Shown here in pieces: positions 5,704 to 12,954 of a stretch of 12,954 nt of DNA. The notes beneath the pieces are model-generated. The model was given only the letters and a program-made list of their open reading frames with translations. It searched no databases and was not told the DNA's origin. The translations under genes were made by a program, and so were the position numbers. Each line of letters starts with the position of its first letter. Within the stretch, counting starts at the first letter, position 1. This stretch comes from an uncultured Eubacteriales bacterium (lineage in GTDB: Bacteria > Bacillota > Clostridia > Oscillospirales > Oscillospiraceae): positions 1-12,954 of the forward strand of contig UQWH01000056.1 of the NCBI GenBank assembly GCA_900544705.1. The letters are read 5' to 3'.

Positions 5704-8700
5704 ATGAACCAAAGAAAACGAGTGTCTTTTCGTATCCTGGCCTTCCTCCTCATCACGGCGATGCTATCGGGAACCCTCACAGCGGTCAACGCGCTGGAGG
5801 GCATTTACCACGAGCCGACCGGATGGGATGACCTCTACGGCGGAACGGAGGTCGCAAGCAACGACTGCGAGCGCTATCCGCGCGATCCTAGCGCGGGTGA
5901 AACGGTGTACCTGAAGTCCAAAACGTGGCCTATCGAGAGCGGCGACGCAGTCTGGGTCACATGGACGAAAAATGGCGTGGAGCAGCCGGTCATCAACGCT
6001 GACTGGAAGTATAACAGCGGCAACGATACCCATTGGGAGGCGAACATCGGCAGCTTTTCCAAGGGCGACGCGATCACCTACACACTGCACGCCAACCAAA
6101 ACGGCACGGATGAAAAGACCACCGGCCCGTATTCCTTTATCGTGACGGATTGGGATACGGTCACGCGCGTCACAAATGTCAAAAATTGCGGAAATCGCGT
6201 GGAGCTGACCTGTGCCTCCACTGCATCCGCGATTCAGCCGAAAATCAGCATCAGCTTCCCCGGCACAGGCTATTTCCGTATGCAGTTCGAGCCGTTCGGA
6301 AGCGAAAGCTTTGCGACGGGAGAGAGAAATTTCACCGTCGATTCCTCCAATGCCGATTACCTCTGGCTGAACGGCCCGGACATTAAGCTCAAGATCTTCA
6401 AAAATCCCTACCGCATGGAGATCTACGACGGCGAGGGGAAGCTCCTGACGCAGGAGACGGAAAATTACCGTTCTCTGGCCTTCCGCAGCAACGGCACGGA
6501 TTTTGTCAATGCCGTGGAGCAAAACCTTAAGACACCGACGGCCGAGCACTTCTCGGGCTTCGGTATGCGCTATGACAACCTCGACCAGCGCGGCAACAAC
6601 GTGGATATTTACACCGTCAACTGGTATTTGAATCAGGGTAACAAGACCTATCTGCCTATCCCGTTTTATTTCAGCAACCAGGGCTATGGTATGTTCCTGA
6701 ACACGAGCTACTATGTCCAGTACCGGCTGGCCACGGATGCCGCCGACCGCGCAACAATCCGCGCTGCGGCTGGCGGCACGGTCAACACCGGCATGGATGC
6801 ATACTTCTTCGCGGGCACGCCCAAGGAGATCTCGCAGAAGTACACGGATGTGATCGAAAAGCCGGAGCTGCCTGCGGTCTGGGCGTTCGGTCCGTGGATC
6901 TCGGCAAACGAGTGGAACAAGCAATCCGAGGTGCTCGAACAGGTGGCAAAGACCAATCAGTATGACATCCCCACGACCGCCATGGTCATTGAGGCCTGGG
7001 CGGACGAGGAAACCTTCTATATCTGGGGTGACGCGCAGTACACACCGCGCAGCGCGACGTGGACGCCGACCTCGTCCGACTTCACCTACACCGGGCGCTG
7101 GCCCGATCCGAAGGGCATGGTGGACACGCTGCATGAGAACGGCATCAAGGTGCTACTCTGGCAGCTTCCTGTCATCAAGTCGGCTTCTCAGCCCATAGAG
7201 CAGCTTGCGACGGACGAAGCCTATGCCATTGCACAGGGGTATGTGCTGGACGACGGCACGGGCACACCCTACCGCAACAAGGGCGGCTGGTACGGCAATG
7301 CAGTCATGCCCGATTTCACCAATTCCGCCGCGACAAACTGGTGGATGAGCAAGCGCGCGTATCTGTTGAACGAGATCGGCATCGACGGCTTTAAGTGTGA
7401 CGGCGGAGAATTCGTCTGGGGACGGAACATCACGGCCTCCAACGGCATGAAGGGCGACGAGCTGCGCAACCTCTATCCCGATCTCTATGTGCAGGCATAC
7501 TCTGATTTTGTCAAGAACTACAAGACTGACGGTATCGTCTTTTTCCGGGCGGGCGGCGCAGGCGCAGGCCAGCACCCCATCGCGTGGGTGGGCGATCAGA
7601 CCTCCAGCTTCAGCGCCTACCGTGATGCAATGCGCGCAACCATGAACGCCTCCATGTCCGGCGTGCCCTTTGTGACGTGGGATCTAGCGGGCTTCAGCGG
7701 CGAGATTCCGAGCACGGAGCTTTATAAGCGCAGCGTCGCGCAGGCGGCCTTCTCTCCGGTGATGCAGCTGCACTCCGAGTGGGGCGGCGACCCGTCTCCC
7801 AGCGTCGCGCGCACGCCGTGGAATATGTACGAGCGCACCGGCGATATGGACTGCATCAACATCTACCGCAAGTTCGCCAATTACCGGATGAGCCTGCTCC
7901 CGTATCTCTACAATCAGGCCAAATACACCAACGCCACCGGCGTTCCCATGATGCGCTCCATGGCCTATGAATTCCCCGGTGACACGACCGCAGAAAGCAT
8001 GGAATTCCAGTATATGCTGGGAGAAAACCTGCTCGTCGCGCCCCTGGAGAACGAGGGACAGACGGACAAGCTCATCTATCTGCCCGATGGCGAATGGATC
8101 GACCTGTTCTGGGGCGCGAAGCGTCCGGGCGGCAGCCTCATCACCTATACGGCTGGTCTGGATGCCATCCCCGTGTTCGTCAAAGCCGGCTCGGTGCTGC
8201 CCTTGAATCTGAATACCAATTATGCCTTTGGGGAATCCGTCGGCAACAGTGTTGAGGATTATGAAAACTTAACCTTCCGCATCTACCCGCAGGGCACGAC
8301 GCACTATGACTACTACGACTATGTCGCGGACGCGCAGGTGCAGCTCACCGTGCAGGAGGACTACGAGCATGGCAGAATTTCCGTGCAGCTTCCGGCGATG
8401 ACCTCGGCGCGCAGCCTGCAGATCTTCGCCTCCAGACCCGCACAGGTCAAGCTGGGCGGCGGCACGCTGACGGAATTCACGGATTTTGACGCCTTCAAGA
8501 CCTGTCAGACCGGCTGGTACTACGATGCCACGCAGCACATGGTGCTCGTCCGCACGGGCACGGCCACGACGACGGTCGAGCTGCTCGGCACGAGCGAGGC
8601 GCCATACGAGGCCGAGTTTGCCGCGCAGACCAACGTCAGCGTGAACACGAATCACTCTGGCTTTGAGGGTACGGGCTTCGTGGACGACTTTGCCGAGGCC

Positions 8701-8973
8701 GGCGACAGCGTCAGCTTCGAAGTCTACGTACCGCAGGCAGGCTCCTATACGCTCGGGCTGCGCTACAGCGCGGGCACGGAGAGCGGCAAGCGCGCCGTGT
8801 ATGTCGCGGGGACGCGCGTGGCTGCACCAGAACTTCCGAAAACGGAGGATTGGGACTCCTGGGCTGTCGCGTCCGTGACTGTCACGCTCCCGGCAGGCCG
8901 GAGCACAGTCGCGGTCTCCTACGATTCCGACTGCTATGCGGGCATCAATCTGGACAACATCAAGCTCACTTGA
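5704..8973 (+). CDS. ctsY: 3-alpha-isomaltosyltransferase (cyclic tetrasaccharide / cycloalternan-forming), GH31 + CBM35, secreted
   Basis: 1089 residues, against 1093 reported for Bacillus globisporus CtsY. The signal peptide is cleaved near A30-L31 (V-N-A), leaving a mature start 'LEGIYHEPTGWDDLYG' parallel to the CtsY start. An N-terminal beta domain (31-146; 'YPRDPSAGETVY', 'PIESGDAVWVTWTKNG') is followed by the mutarotase-like domain, with 'FGMRYDNLDQRGNNVD' leading to the active site. The GH31 barrel is at about 389-755: nucleophile D566 in FKCDGGE, acid/base D631 in AWVGDQ. Two C-terminal beta domains and a CBM35 (about 968-1089) complete the enzyme. Known reaction: it moves an isomaltosyl group from an alpha-glucan end to a 3-OH, then cyclises two units to the cyclic tetrasaccharide. 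It needs the product of the 8999 gene as substrate maker. No cell-wall anchor is seen, so it is probably released. Alternative: an isomaltosidase-like hydrolase. Similarity to CtsY runs the full length, so I favour the transferase. Confidence 0.88.
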   Translation: MNQRKRVSFRILAFLLITAMLSGTLTAVNALEGIYHEPTGWDDLYGGTEVASNDCERYPRDPSAGETVYLKSKTWPIESGDAVWVTWTKNGVEQPVINADWKYNSGNDTHWEANIGSFSKGDAITYTLHANQNGTDEKTTGPYSFIVTDWDTVTRVTNVKNCGNRVELTCASTASAIQPKISISFPGTGYFRMQFEPFGSESFATGERNFTVDSSNADYLWLNGPDIKLKIFKNPYRMEIYDGEGKLLTQETENYRSLAFRSNGTDFVNAVEQNLKTPTAEHFSGFGMRYDNLDQRGNNVDIYTVNWYLNQGNKTYLPIPFYFSNQGYGMFLNTSYYVQYRLATDAADRATIRAAAGGTVNTGMDAYFFAGTPKEISQKYTDVIEKPELPAVWAFGPWISANEWNKQSEVLEQVAKTNQYDIPTTAMVIEAWADEETFYIWGDAQYTPRSATWTPTSSDFTYTGRWPDPKGMVDTLHENGIKVLLWQLPVIKSASQPIEQLATDEAYAIAQGYVLDDGTGTPYRNKGGWYGNAVMPDFTNSAATNWWMSKRAYLLNEIGIDGFKCDGGEFVWGRNITASNGMKGDELRNLYPDLYVQAYSDFVKNYKTDGIVFFRAGGAGAGQHPIAWVGDQTSSFSAYRDAMRATMNASMSGVPFVTWDLAGFSGEIPSTELYKRSVAQAAFSPVMQLHSEWGGDPSPSVARTPWNMYERTGDMDCINIYRKFANYRMSLLPYLYNQAKYTNATGVPMMRSMAYEFPGDTTAESMEFQYMLGENLLVAPLENEGQTDKLIYLPDGEWIDLFWGAKRPGGSLITYTAGLDAIPVFVKAGSVLPLNLNTNYAFGESVGNSVEDYENLTFRIYPQGTTHYDYYDYVADAQVQLTVQEDYEHGRISVQLPAMTSARSLQIFASRPAQVKLGGGTLTEFTDFDAFKTCQTGWYYDATQHMVLVRTGTATTTVELLGTSEAPYEAEFAAQTNVSVNTNHSGFEGTGFVDDFAEAGDSVSFEVYVPQAGSYTLGLRYSAGTESGKRAVYVAGTRVAAPELPKTEDWDSWAVASVTVTLPAGRSTVAVSYDSDCYAGINLDNIKLT
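8602..8970 (+). other. CBM35 module of the isomaltosyltransferase
   Basis: Residues 967-1089 form one CBM35-type beta-sandwich: 'YEAEFA' opening, 'NTNHSGFEGTGFVDDF', 'LGLRYSAGT', 'DWDSWA', and the closing 'GINLDNIKL'. The motifs match the two modules in the next gene. In related enzymes CBM35 modules bind alpha-glucans or their products; binding here is inferred. Confidence 0.8.
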
Positions 8974-8982
8974 TACGGGTCG

Positions 8983-8991
8983 AAAGGGAGG
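8983..8991 (+). promoter_or_regulatory. Shine-Dalgarno site for the glucosyltransferase gene
   Basis: AAAGGGAGG, near-perfect, lies seven bases before the ATG at 8999. It rules out the in-frame ATG at 8936, which is inside the upstream gene and would bury the signal peptide behind 21 extra residues. Confidence 0.8.
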
Positions 8992-8998
8992 TTTTACC

Positions 8999-11900
8999 AT
9001 GAAATCAGGAAAAATCCGTCTGCGCAGGCTGTGCTCGGCCCTTTTGGCGCTGGCACTGGTTTGCTCTTTCTTCTGTGCCGAAGCACTGCACGCCAATGCT
9101 TATGCCGGGACGCTCGGCAATGTGCTGACCGCATCGGTCAGTGGCGACACCCTGACCCTGACGGTCGATAACGGTACGGAGCCGGGCGATGACATCCTGG
9201 AACTTCAGGTTTGTGAGGCGGACATTCTGAAGGTCAATTACCGTCCGAACGGCATTGCCTCCAGCGCTTCGACGCCCATGATCGATCCGGATCGCGTCTG
9301 GCAGGCGGTCGGCGCGCAGATCGACGCCTCCGGCGACCCGATCACCATCACGACCGAGGCCATGCAGATCTCCATTCAGAGAAATCCGTGCAGAATGACC
9401 GTGAAAAAGGCCAATGGCACGGTACTGTTCTGGGAGCCGGAGAGCGGCGGCGTGTTCCACGACGGCGTGCGCTTTGTCCGCAGCGCCGGTCAGAACATGT
9501 ACGGCCTGAGCAGCTACGCCTGCTTTGATGGCAACGGCCAGCTCCTGCGCAACGACACCACTGCTGCGGTGCAGGCCGGGCAGCAGGGCAATTCCGGCGG
9601 GCCGTTCGTGTGGTCCACGGCGGGCTACGGCCTGCTCGTCGATTCCGACGGCGGCTATCCCGTGGTGGAGAGCACGTCTGGTAAACTGGAATTCTACTAT
9701 GGCGACACGACCACCGAGGGCAGGCGCTATTTCAAGGACAATGTCGAGTATTACGTTCTTCTGGGTGAGCCGGAGGACATCATGGAGAACTACGCGCACG
9801 TTACGGGACAGTCTCCCATGATGCCGGAATGGTCTCTCGGCTTTTCAAACTATGAATGGGGCATCGATCAGGCCGAGCTTTACGCAATGATCGACACCTA
9901 CCGCGCCAAGGGCATTCCGCTTGACAGCTACGGCATTGACTACGACTGGAAGAACTACGGCAGCGACAACTACGGCGAATTCACCTGGAACACGAACAAT
10001 TTCCCAGACGCGGCTTCCTCCGCGCTGAAGAACAAGCTGGAAGGCGAGGGCGTCAAGCTCATCGGCATTACAAAGCCGCGCATCGTCACCAAGCTATCCG
10101 ACGGGACGGTCACGCAGCAGGGGCAGGCGGCCATTGCGGGTGACTATTTCTATCCCGGCCACGCCGAATACACGGACTATTTCTATCCTGTGACCGTGCG
10201 CAGCATCGACCCCTATGACGAAGCCGTGCGCGAATGGTGGTGGGAGCACTCCGCCGCCGCCTTTGACCTTGGTATTTCCGGCTGGTGGAACGACGAGACC
10301 GACACCGTCGCCTCCGGCGCGGCAAACTACTGGTTCGGCAACTTCACCACGCTGCACCTGTCGCAGGCGCTCTATGAGGGTCAGCGCGAGCACACGAACG
10401 ACACCGTCCGCGTCTGGCAGACTGCACGCAACTATTATCCCGGCACGCAGCGCTACGCCACGACAATCTGGTCGGGCGACGTGGGTACGCAGTTTGCCAT
10501 CGACGAGAACATCTGGTGGACGAACGGCCTGAACGACCAGAAGGCCGCCATGCTCTCGACCATCAACAACGGCCAAATGAAATGGGGCTCCGACGGCGGC
10601 GGCTTCAACCAAAACACGGGCACAATCGAAAATCCCTCGCCCGAGCTGTATACCCGCTGGCTCCAACTCGCGGCCTTCTCGCCCGTGTTCCGCGTCCACG
10701 GCAATTTCAACCATCAGCGCCAGCCGTGGTACTACGGATTTACCGCCGAGGAAAACAGCAAGGCCGTCATTCAGCTCCGCTACAGCCTGATGCCGTATAT
10801 CTATTCCTACGAGCAGAAAGCACTGGAAAAGGGTGTCGGTCTGGTCAAACCGCTGGTGTTTGACTACCCGAACGATGCGAACGTCGCCAACGATTCCGAC
10901 GCGTGGATGTTCGGCGACTGGCTGCTGGCTTCACCCGTAACGGAGCGATACCAGACGACAAAGTGGATCTATCTTCCGGCCGGAACGTGGATCGACTACT
11001 TTACGGGCCTTGTTTATCAGGGCGGACAGTATGTCGAGTACGCCGTCAACGGTGAGAGCTGGACGGATGTGCCGCTCTTCATCAAGCAAGGCGCGATCAT
11101 TCCCACGCAGAAGGCGCTCAACTACACCTCCGAGGAAGCGGTCAGCGAGATCATGCTCGATATTTTCCCGAGCAGCGCACAGTCGTCCTTCCGGCTCTAT
11201 GACGATGACGGCAGCAGCTACGACTACGAGTCCGGCGAATACTTCAAGCAGACCGTCACCGCGCAGGATCGCGGCACGGCGGGCGTTTCGGTAGACCTCT
11301 CGGCAAGGACCGGCAGCTATGCGTCCTCGTATCAGGCCTATCTTGTCAAGCTCCACGGCAAGGCCGCTTCACAGGTCAGGCTGGGCGGAACCGTGCTGAC
11401 AAAGTATTCTGACCTTGCCGCACTGCGCGCTGCCTCCGGCGAGGGCTATGCAGTGGGACGCGACATTTACGGCGATGTGACCTACGTCAAGGTCGCAGCG
11501 GGTGCAGAAAAGCACCTTGTCGCGACAGGCAGCATCGCGCAGACGGCCGCGGGTATGTACTACGAGGCCGAGGACGGCACGCTTTGGGGCAGCACCGTTT
11601 CCACACGTGCTTCGTCCAACAGTAATCACACGGGTTACACCGGCACGGGCTTTGCAGATTCCTTTGAGGCCGACGGCGCAGCTGTGACCTTCCGCGTGAA
11701 CGGCAAGACTGCGGGCGCCTACGCCGCTTCGCTGCGCTATGCCAACGGCGGCAGCGAGGCCAAGACCCTGAGCCTTTATGCCAACGGTACCTTCGTGCGC
11801 AAGCTCACCTTTGCACCGACCGGAAGCTGGGACACATGGGCGGCCGTGAACGTAACGCTCCCGCTGGCAGCCGGCGCAAACAGCGTTACCGTGCGCTATG

Positions 11901-12835
11901 ACGAAACCGGCGGAGATTCGGGCTATGTCAATCTCGACAACCTCTATGTGCCCTTTTTCCCGGAGGTCGCGACCTATGAAGCCGAGTCCGCCGCGCTGCA
12001 CAACGGTCCCGCGAGATCGACCAACCACTGGTTCTATACCGGCTCCGGCTTCACCGCGGGTCTGGAGAGTGTAGGCACGAGCGTGGAATTCCGCAATGTC
12101 ACCGTTCCCGCCGATGGAACCTACACCGTTGCACTGCGCTATGCCAACGGCAACGGCACGGACAAGACCCTCAACACCTATGTCAATGGCACCTTTGCCA
12201 AGACAGCGAACCTTGTGAGCCTTGGCACAGACTGGAACGTCTGGGGGGATTGGGAGACGACGCTTTCCCTGCACGCCGGGCAGAACACCGTTGCCTTTGT
12301 GTTCGACACCGGCAATAGCGGTTTCGTGAACCTCGACCAGCTTCGCGTCATCGTGGGCGAAGAAACGCCGCTTGCGGAGAATCTCCTTGACAACGGCGGT
12401 TTCGAGCGCCCGACGTGGGAAACCTCCAAGTGGACACAGTGGCACCCGGACGGGCAGGATCTGGCCTACGGCGTGGATAAGGGCATCGGCATGAACCCGC
12501 CGGAGGCGGCGCGCGAGGGCGAGCAGCGGGCGTATTTCTACCTTGCGTCCGCCTATCAGCAGAGCATCCATCAGGTCAACACGGTGGCAAACGGAACCTA
12601 CCGCCTGGAATTCTGGGCAAGGTGCTTTCACACCGCGCCGACCATCGCGCGCGCCGAGCTGCAAAACGGCGACGGCACGACGACCTATCTGGTCATCGAT
12701 CAGACGAGCGAGTGGAAGCACTACACGCTCGATGACGTGCGCCTGAGCGGAGACGTGGACGTGGGCTTCTATGTCAACTCTCCCGGCGGCACGACCTGCC
12801 AGATCGACGGCGTGCGCCTTACCCGCATCGGCTAA
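8999..12835 (+). CDS. ctsZ: 6-alpha-glucosyltransferase, GH31 + 2x CBM35 + CBM61-like, secreted
   Basis: 1278 residues, against 1284 reported for Bacillus globisporus CtsZ. The signal peptide ends at A32-N-A34, giving mature 'YAGTLGNVL', which lines up with the CtsZ start. The N-terminal beta domain (35-273) carries 'NPCRMTVKKANGTVLFWEP' and 'GNSGGPFVWSTAGYGLLVDSD'. The GH31 barrel is at about 275-622: nucleophile D432 in GWWNDETD, acid/base D494 in IWSGDVGTQ. C-terminal beta domains run to about 850, then CBM35-1 (853-984), CBM35-2 (992-1119) and a CBM61-like module (1128-1278, 'NLLDNGGFERPTW' to 'SPGGTTCQIDGVRL'). Known reaction: transfer of a glucosyl unit from the non-reducing end of an alpha-1,4-glucan to the 6-OH of another end, making the isomaltosyl ends used by CtsY. 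The same module order is known from Paenibacillus sp. 598K Ps6TG31A. Only 25 bases separate it from ctsY, so the pair should share one transcript, ended by the terminator at 12842. Confidence 0.92.
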   Translation: MKSGKIRLRRLCSALLALALVCSFFCAEALHANAYAGTLGNVLTASVSGDTLTLTVDNGTEPGDDILELQVCEADILKVNYRPNGIASSASTPMIDPDRVWQAVGAQIDASGDPITITTEAMQISIQRNPCRMTVKKANGTVLFWEPESGGVFHDGVRFVRSAGQNMYGLSSYACFDGNGQLLRNDTTAAVQAGQQGNSGGPFVWSTAGYGLLVDSDGGYPVVESTSGKLEFYYGDTTTEGRRYFKDNVEYYVLLGEPEDIMENYAHVTGQSPMMPEWSLGFSNYEWGIDQAELYAMIDTYRAKGIPLDSYGIDYDWKNYGSDNYGEFTWNTNNFPDAASSALKNKLEGEGVKLIGITKPRIVTKLSDGTVTQQGQAAIAGDYFYPGHAEYTDYFYPVTVRSIDPYDEAVREWWWEHSAAAFDLGISGWWNDETDTVASGAANYWFGNFTTLHLSQALYEGQREHTNDTVRVWQTARNYYPGTQRYATTIWSGDVGTQFAIDENIWWTNGLNDQKAAMLSTINNGQMKWGSDGGGFNQNTGTIENPSPELYTRWLQLAAFSPVFRVHGNFNHQRQPWYYGFTAEENSKAVIQLRYSLMPYIYSYEQKALEKGVGLVKPLVFDYPNDANVANDSDAWMFGDWLLASPVTERYQTTKWIYLPAGTWIDYFTGLVYQGGQYVEYAVNGESWTDVPLFIKQGAIIPTQKALNYTSEEAVSEIMLDIFPSSAQSSFRLYDDDGSSYDYESGEYFKQTVTAQDRGTAGVSVDLSARTGSYASSYQAYLVKLHGKAASQVRLGGTVLTKYSDLAALRAASGEGYAVGRDIYGDVTYVKVAAGAEKHLVATGSIAQTAAGMYYEAEDGTLWGSTVSTRASSNSNHTGYTGTGFADSFEADGAAVTFRVNGKTAGAYAASLRYANGGSEAKTLSLYANGTFVRKLTFAPTGSWDTWAAVNVTLPLAAGANSVTVRYDETGGDSGYVNLDNLYVPFFPEVATYEAESAALHNGPARSTNHWFYTGSGFTAGLESVGTSVEFRNVTVPADGTYTVALRYANGNGTDKTLNTYVNGTFAKTANLVSLGTDWNVWGDWETTLSLHAGQNTVAFVFDTGNSGFVNLDQLRVIVGEETPLAENLLDNGGFERPTWETSKWTQWHPDGQDLAYGVDKGIGMNPPEAAREGEQRAYFYLASAYQQSIHQVNTVANGTYRLEFWARCFHTAPTIARAELQNGDGTTTYLVIDQTSEWKHYTLDDVRLSGDVDVGFYVNSPGGTTCQIDGVRLTRIG
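11555..11950 (+). repeat. First CBM35 module of the glucosyltransferase (tandem copy 1)
   Basis: Residues 853-984: 'YYEAEDGTLWG', 'NSNHTGYTGTGFADSF', 'SLRYANGG', 'GSWDTWAAVNV', closing 'GYVNLDNLYV'. It shares an 18-base identical stretch (11732-11749) with copy 2, 402 bases on. Confidence 0.85.
11972..12355 (+). repeat. Second CBM35 module of the glucosyltransferase (tandem copy 2)
   Basis: Residues 992-1119: 'TYEAESAALHNG', 'STNHWFYTGSGFTAGL', 'ALRYANGNG', 'DWNVWGDWETTL', closing 'GFVNLDQLRV'. The 'NHWFYTG' segment replaces 'NHTGYTG' of copy 1, as in the second module of CtsZ, so the two copies probably bind different ligands or faces. Confidence 0.85.
12380..12832 (+). other. C-terminal CBM61-like carbohydrate-binding module
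   Basis: Residues 1128-1278: opens 'NLLDNGGFERPTW', then 'WTQWHPDGQ', 'AYFYLASAYQQSIHQ', 'YRLEFWARC', and ends 'DVGFYVNSPGGTTCQIDGV'. The pattern is that of CBM4/9-like jelly rolls. CBM61 is preferred because the equivalent position in Ps6TG31A-type enzymes is assigned to that family. Confidence 0.65.
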
Positions 12836-12841
12836 GTCCAA

Positions 12842-12878
12842 AGGGCATCCCTGAGCGATCAGGGATGCCCTGTTTTTT
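12842..12878 (+). terminator. Intrinsic terminator after the glucosyltransferase gene
   Basis: A 13-bp perfect stem (A12842-A12854 with T12859-T12871; arm GGGCATCCCTGA), GCGA loop, then G and six T (12873-12878). It starts six bases after the stop codon and ends the gene cluster. On the other strand only a short T run follows the stem, so it is likely one-directional or weakly two-directional. Confidence 0.93.
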
Positions 12879-12888
12879 GAATGTCTGC

Positions 12889-12897
12889 ATTATAACA
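12889..12897 (-). promoter_or_regulatory. Possible extended -10 promoter on the minus strand
   Basis: The minus strand reads TGTTATAAT, a full extended -10 element, in an AT-rich patch of an otherwise GC-rich window. No good -35 is present. Transcription from it would run back towards the terminator and antisense to the glucosyltransferase gene. It may be chance. Confidence 0.2.
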
Positions 12898-12929
12898 TAT
12901 GTGACATTGCAAAAGTGAGGCCTGTGGCT

Positions 12930-12952
12930 GAATTTGTGTCCGAATTTGTGTC
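12930..12952 (+). repeat. Direct repeat, 11 bp twice with a 12-bp period, at the window edge
   Basis: GAATTTGTGTC occurs at 12930-12940 and 12942-12952, separated by one C. The window ends two bases later, so more copies could follow. It could be an operator for the next gene or the start of a tandem repeat. Confidence 0.5.
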
Positions 12953-12954
12953 AG

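Noticed and set aside
2663..8973. Alpha-galactosidase, alpha-xylosidase or alpha-N-acetylgalactosaminidase identity for the GH31 genes
   Set aside because: The N-terminal domain with PRDP-AGE and WTKNG, the WVGDQ acid/base motif and the pairing with a CtsZ-type gene all point to the isomaltosyltransferase branch.
8936..8998. Upstream in-frame ATG for the glucosyltransferase
   Set aside because: It lies inside the ctsY end and would hide the signal peptide; the ATG at 8999 has a near-perfect Shine-Dalgarno.
11369..12841. Long minus-strand open frame of 490 codons opposite the ctsZ 3' end
   Set aside because: It mirrors the binding-module region of ctsZ, has no ribosome site or recognisable domain, and exists because high-GC third positions remove stop codons on the opposite strand.
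1..12954. Mobile elements, tRNA/rRNA genes or CRISPR arrays
   Set aside because: No transposase-like frame, terminal inverted repeats, cloverleaf or repeat-spacer array was seen.

Overview
The window suggests a Gram-positive (Firmicutes) genome with fairly high GC. Strong purine-rich Shine-Dalgarno sites, ATGA-type gene overlaps, Sec signal peptides, a lipobox lipoprotein and no outer-membrane components all point that way. A gut Clostridia of the Oscillospiraceae/Ruminococcaceae type is my best guess, but that rests on composition and gene style only. All genes lie on the + strand and nearly every base up to 12835 is coding.

Layout. (1) 1-845: C-terminal part of a DUF5696-type protein, cut by the window edge. 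(2) 842-1726 and 1723-2661: two CUT1-type ABC sugar permeases. (3) 2663-5317: a GH31 lipoprotein. These four genes are joined by 4-base overlaps or a 1-base gap, so they are probably translationally coupled. (4) 5318-5703: a 386-base gap with a strong 12-bp hairpin, a GTG mini-ORF overlapping the preceding stop codon, and a perfect Shine-Dalgarno with a TTG mini-ORF. (5) 5704-8973: a secreted GH31 enzyme with a C-terminal CBM35, recognised as 3-alpha-isomaltosyltransferase (CtsY type). (6) 8999-12835: a secreted GH31 enzyme with two CBM35 modules and a CBM61-like module, recognised as 6-alpha-glucosyltransferase (CtsZ type). (7) 12842-12878: an intrinsic terminator, then about 75 non-coding bases with an 11-bp direct repeat.

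How the genes work together. In characterised soil bacilli the 6-alpha-glucosyltransferase adds an alpha-1,6-glucose to the non-reducing end of starch or maltodextrin chains. The 3-alpha-isomaltosyltransferase then moves the isomaltosyl unit to a 3-OH and closes it into a cyclic tetrasaccharide (cyclic nigerosylnigerose, also called cycloalternan). The sugar is then imported. Permeases, a third CtsY-like GH31 gene, ctsY and ctsZ is, as I recall it, close to the reported Bacillus globisporus ctsUVWXYZ cluster; Listeria has a related pathway. I infer that this organism converts alpha-glucan outside the cell into a sugar few competitors can use, and takes it up through a dedicated importer. The surface-anchored GH31 lipoprotein and the DUF5696 protein are the two parts whose roles are open. 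The solute-binding protein, ATPase and any intracellular hydrolase are not in the window.
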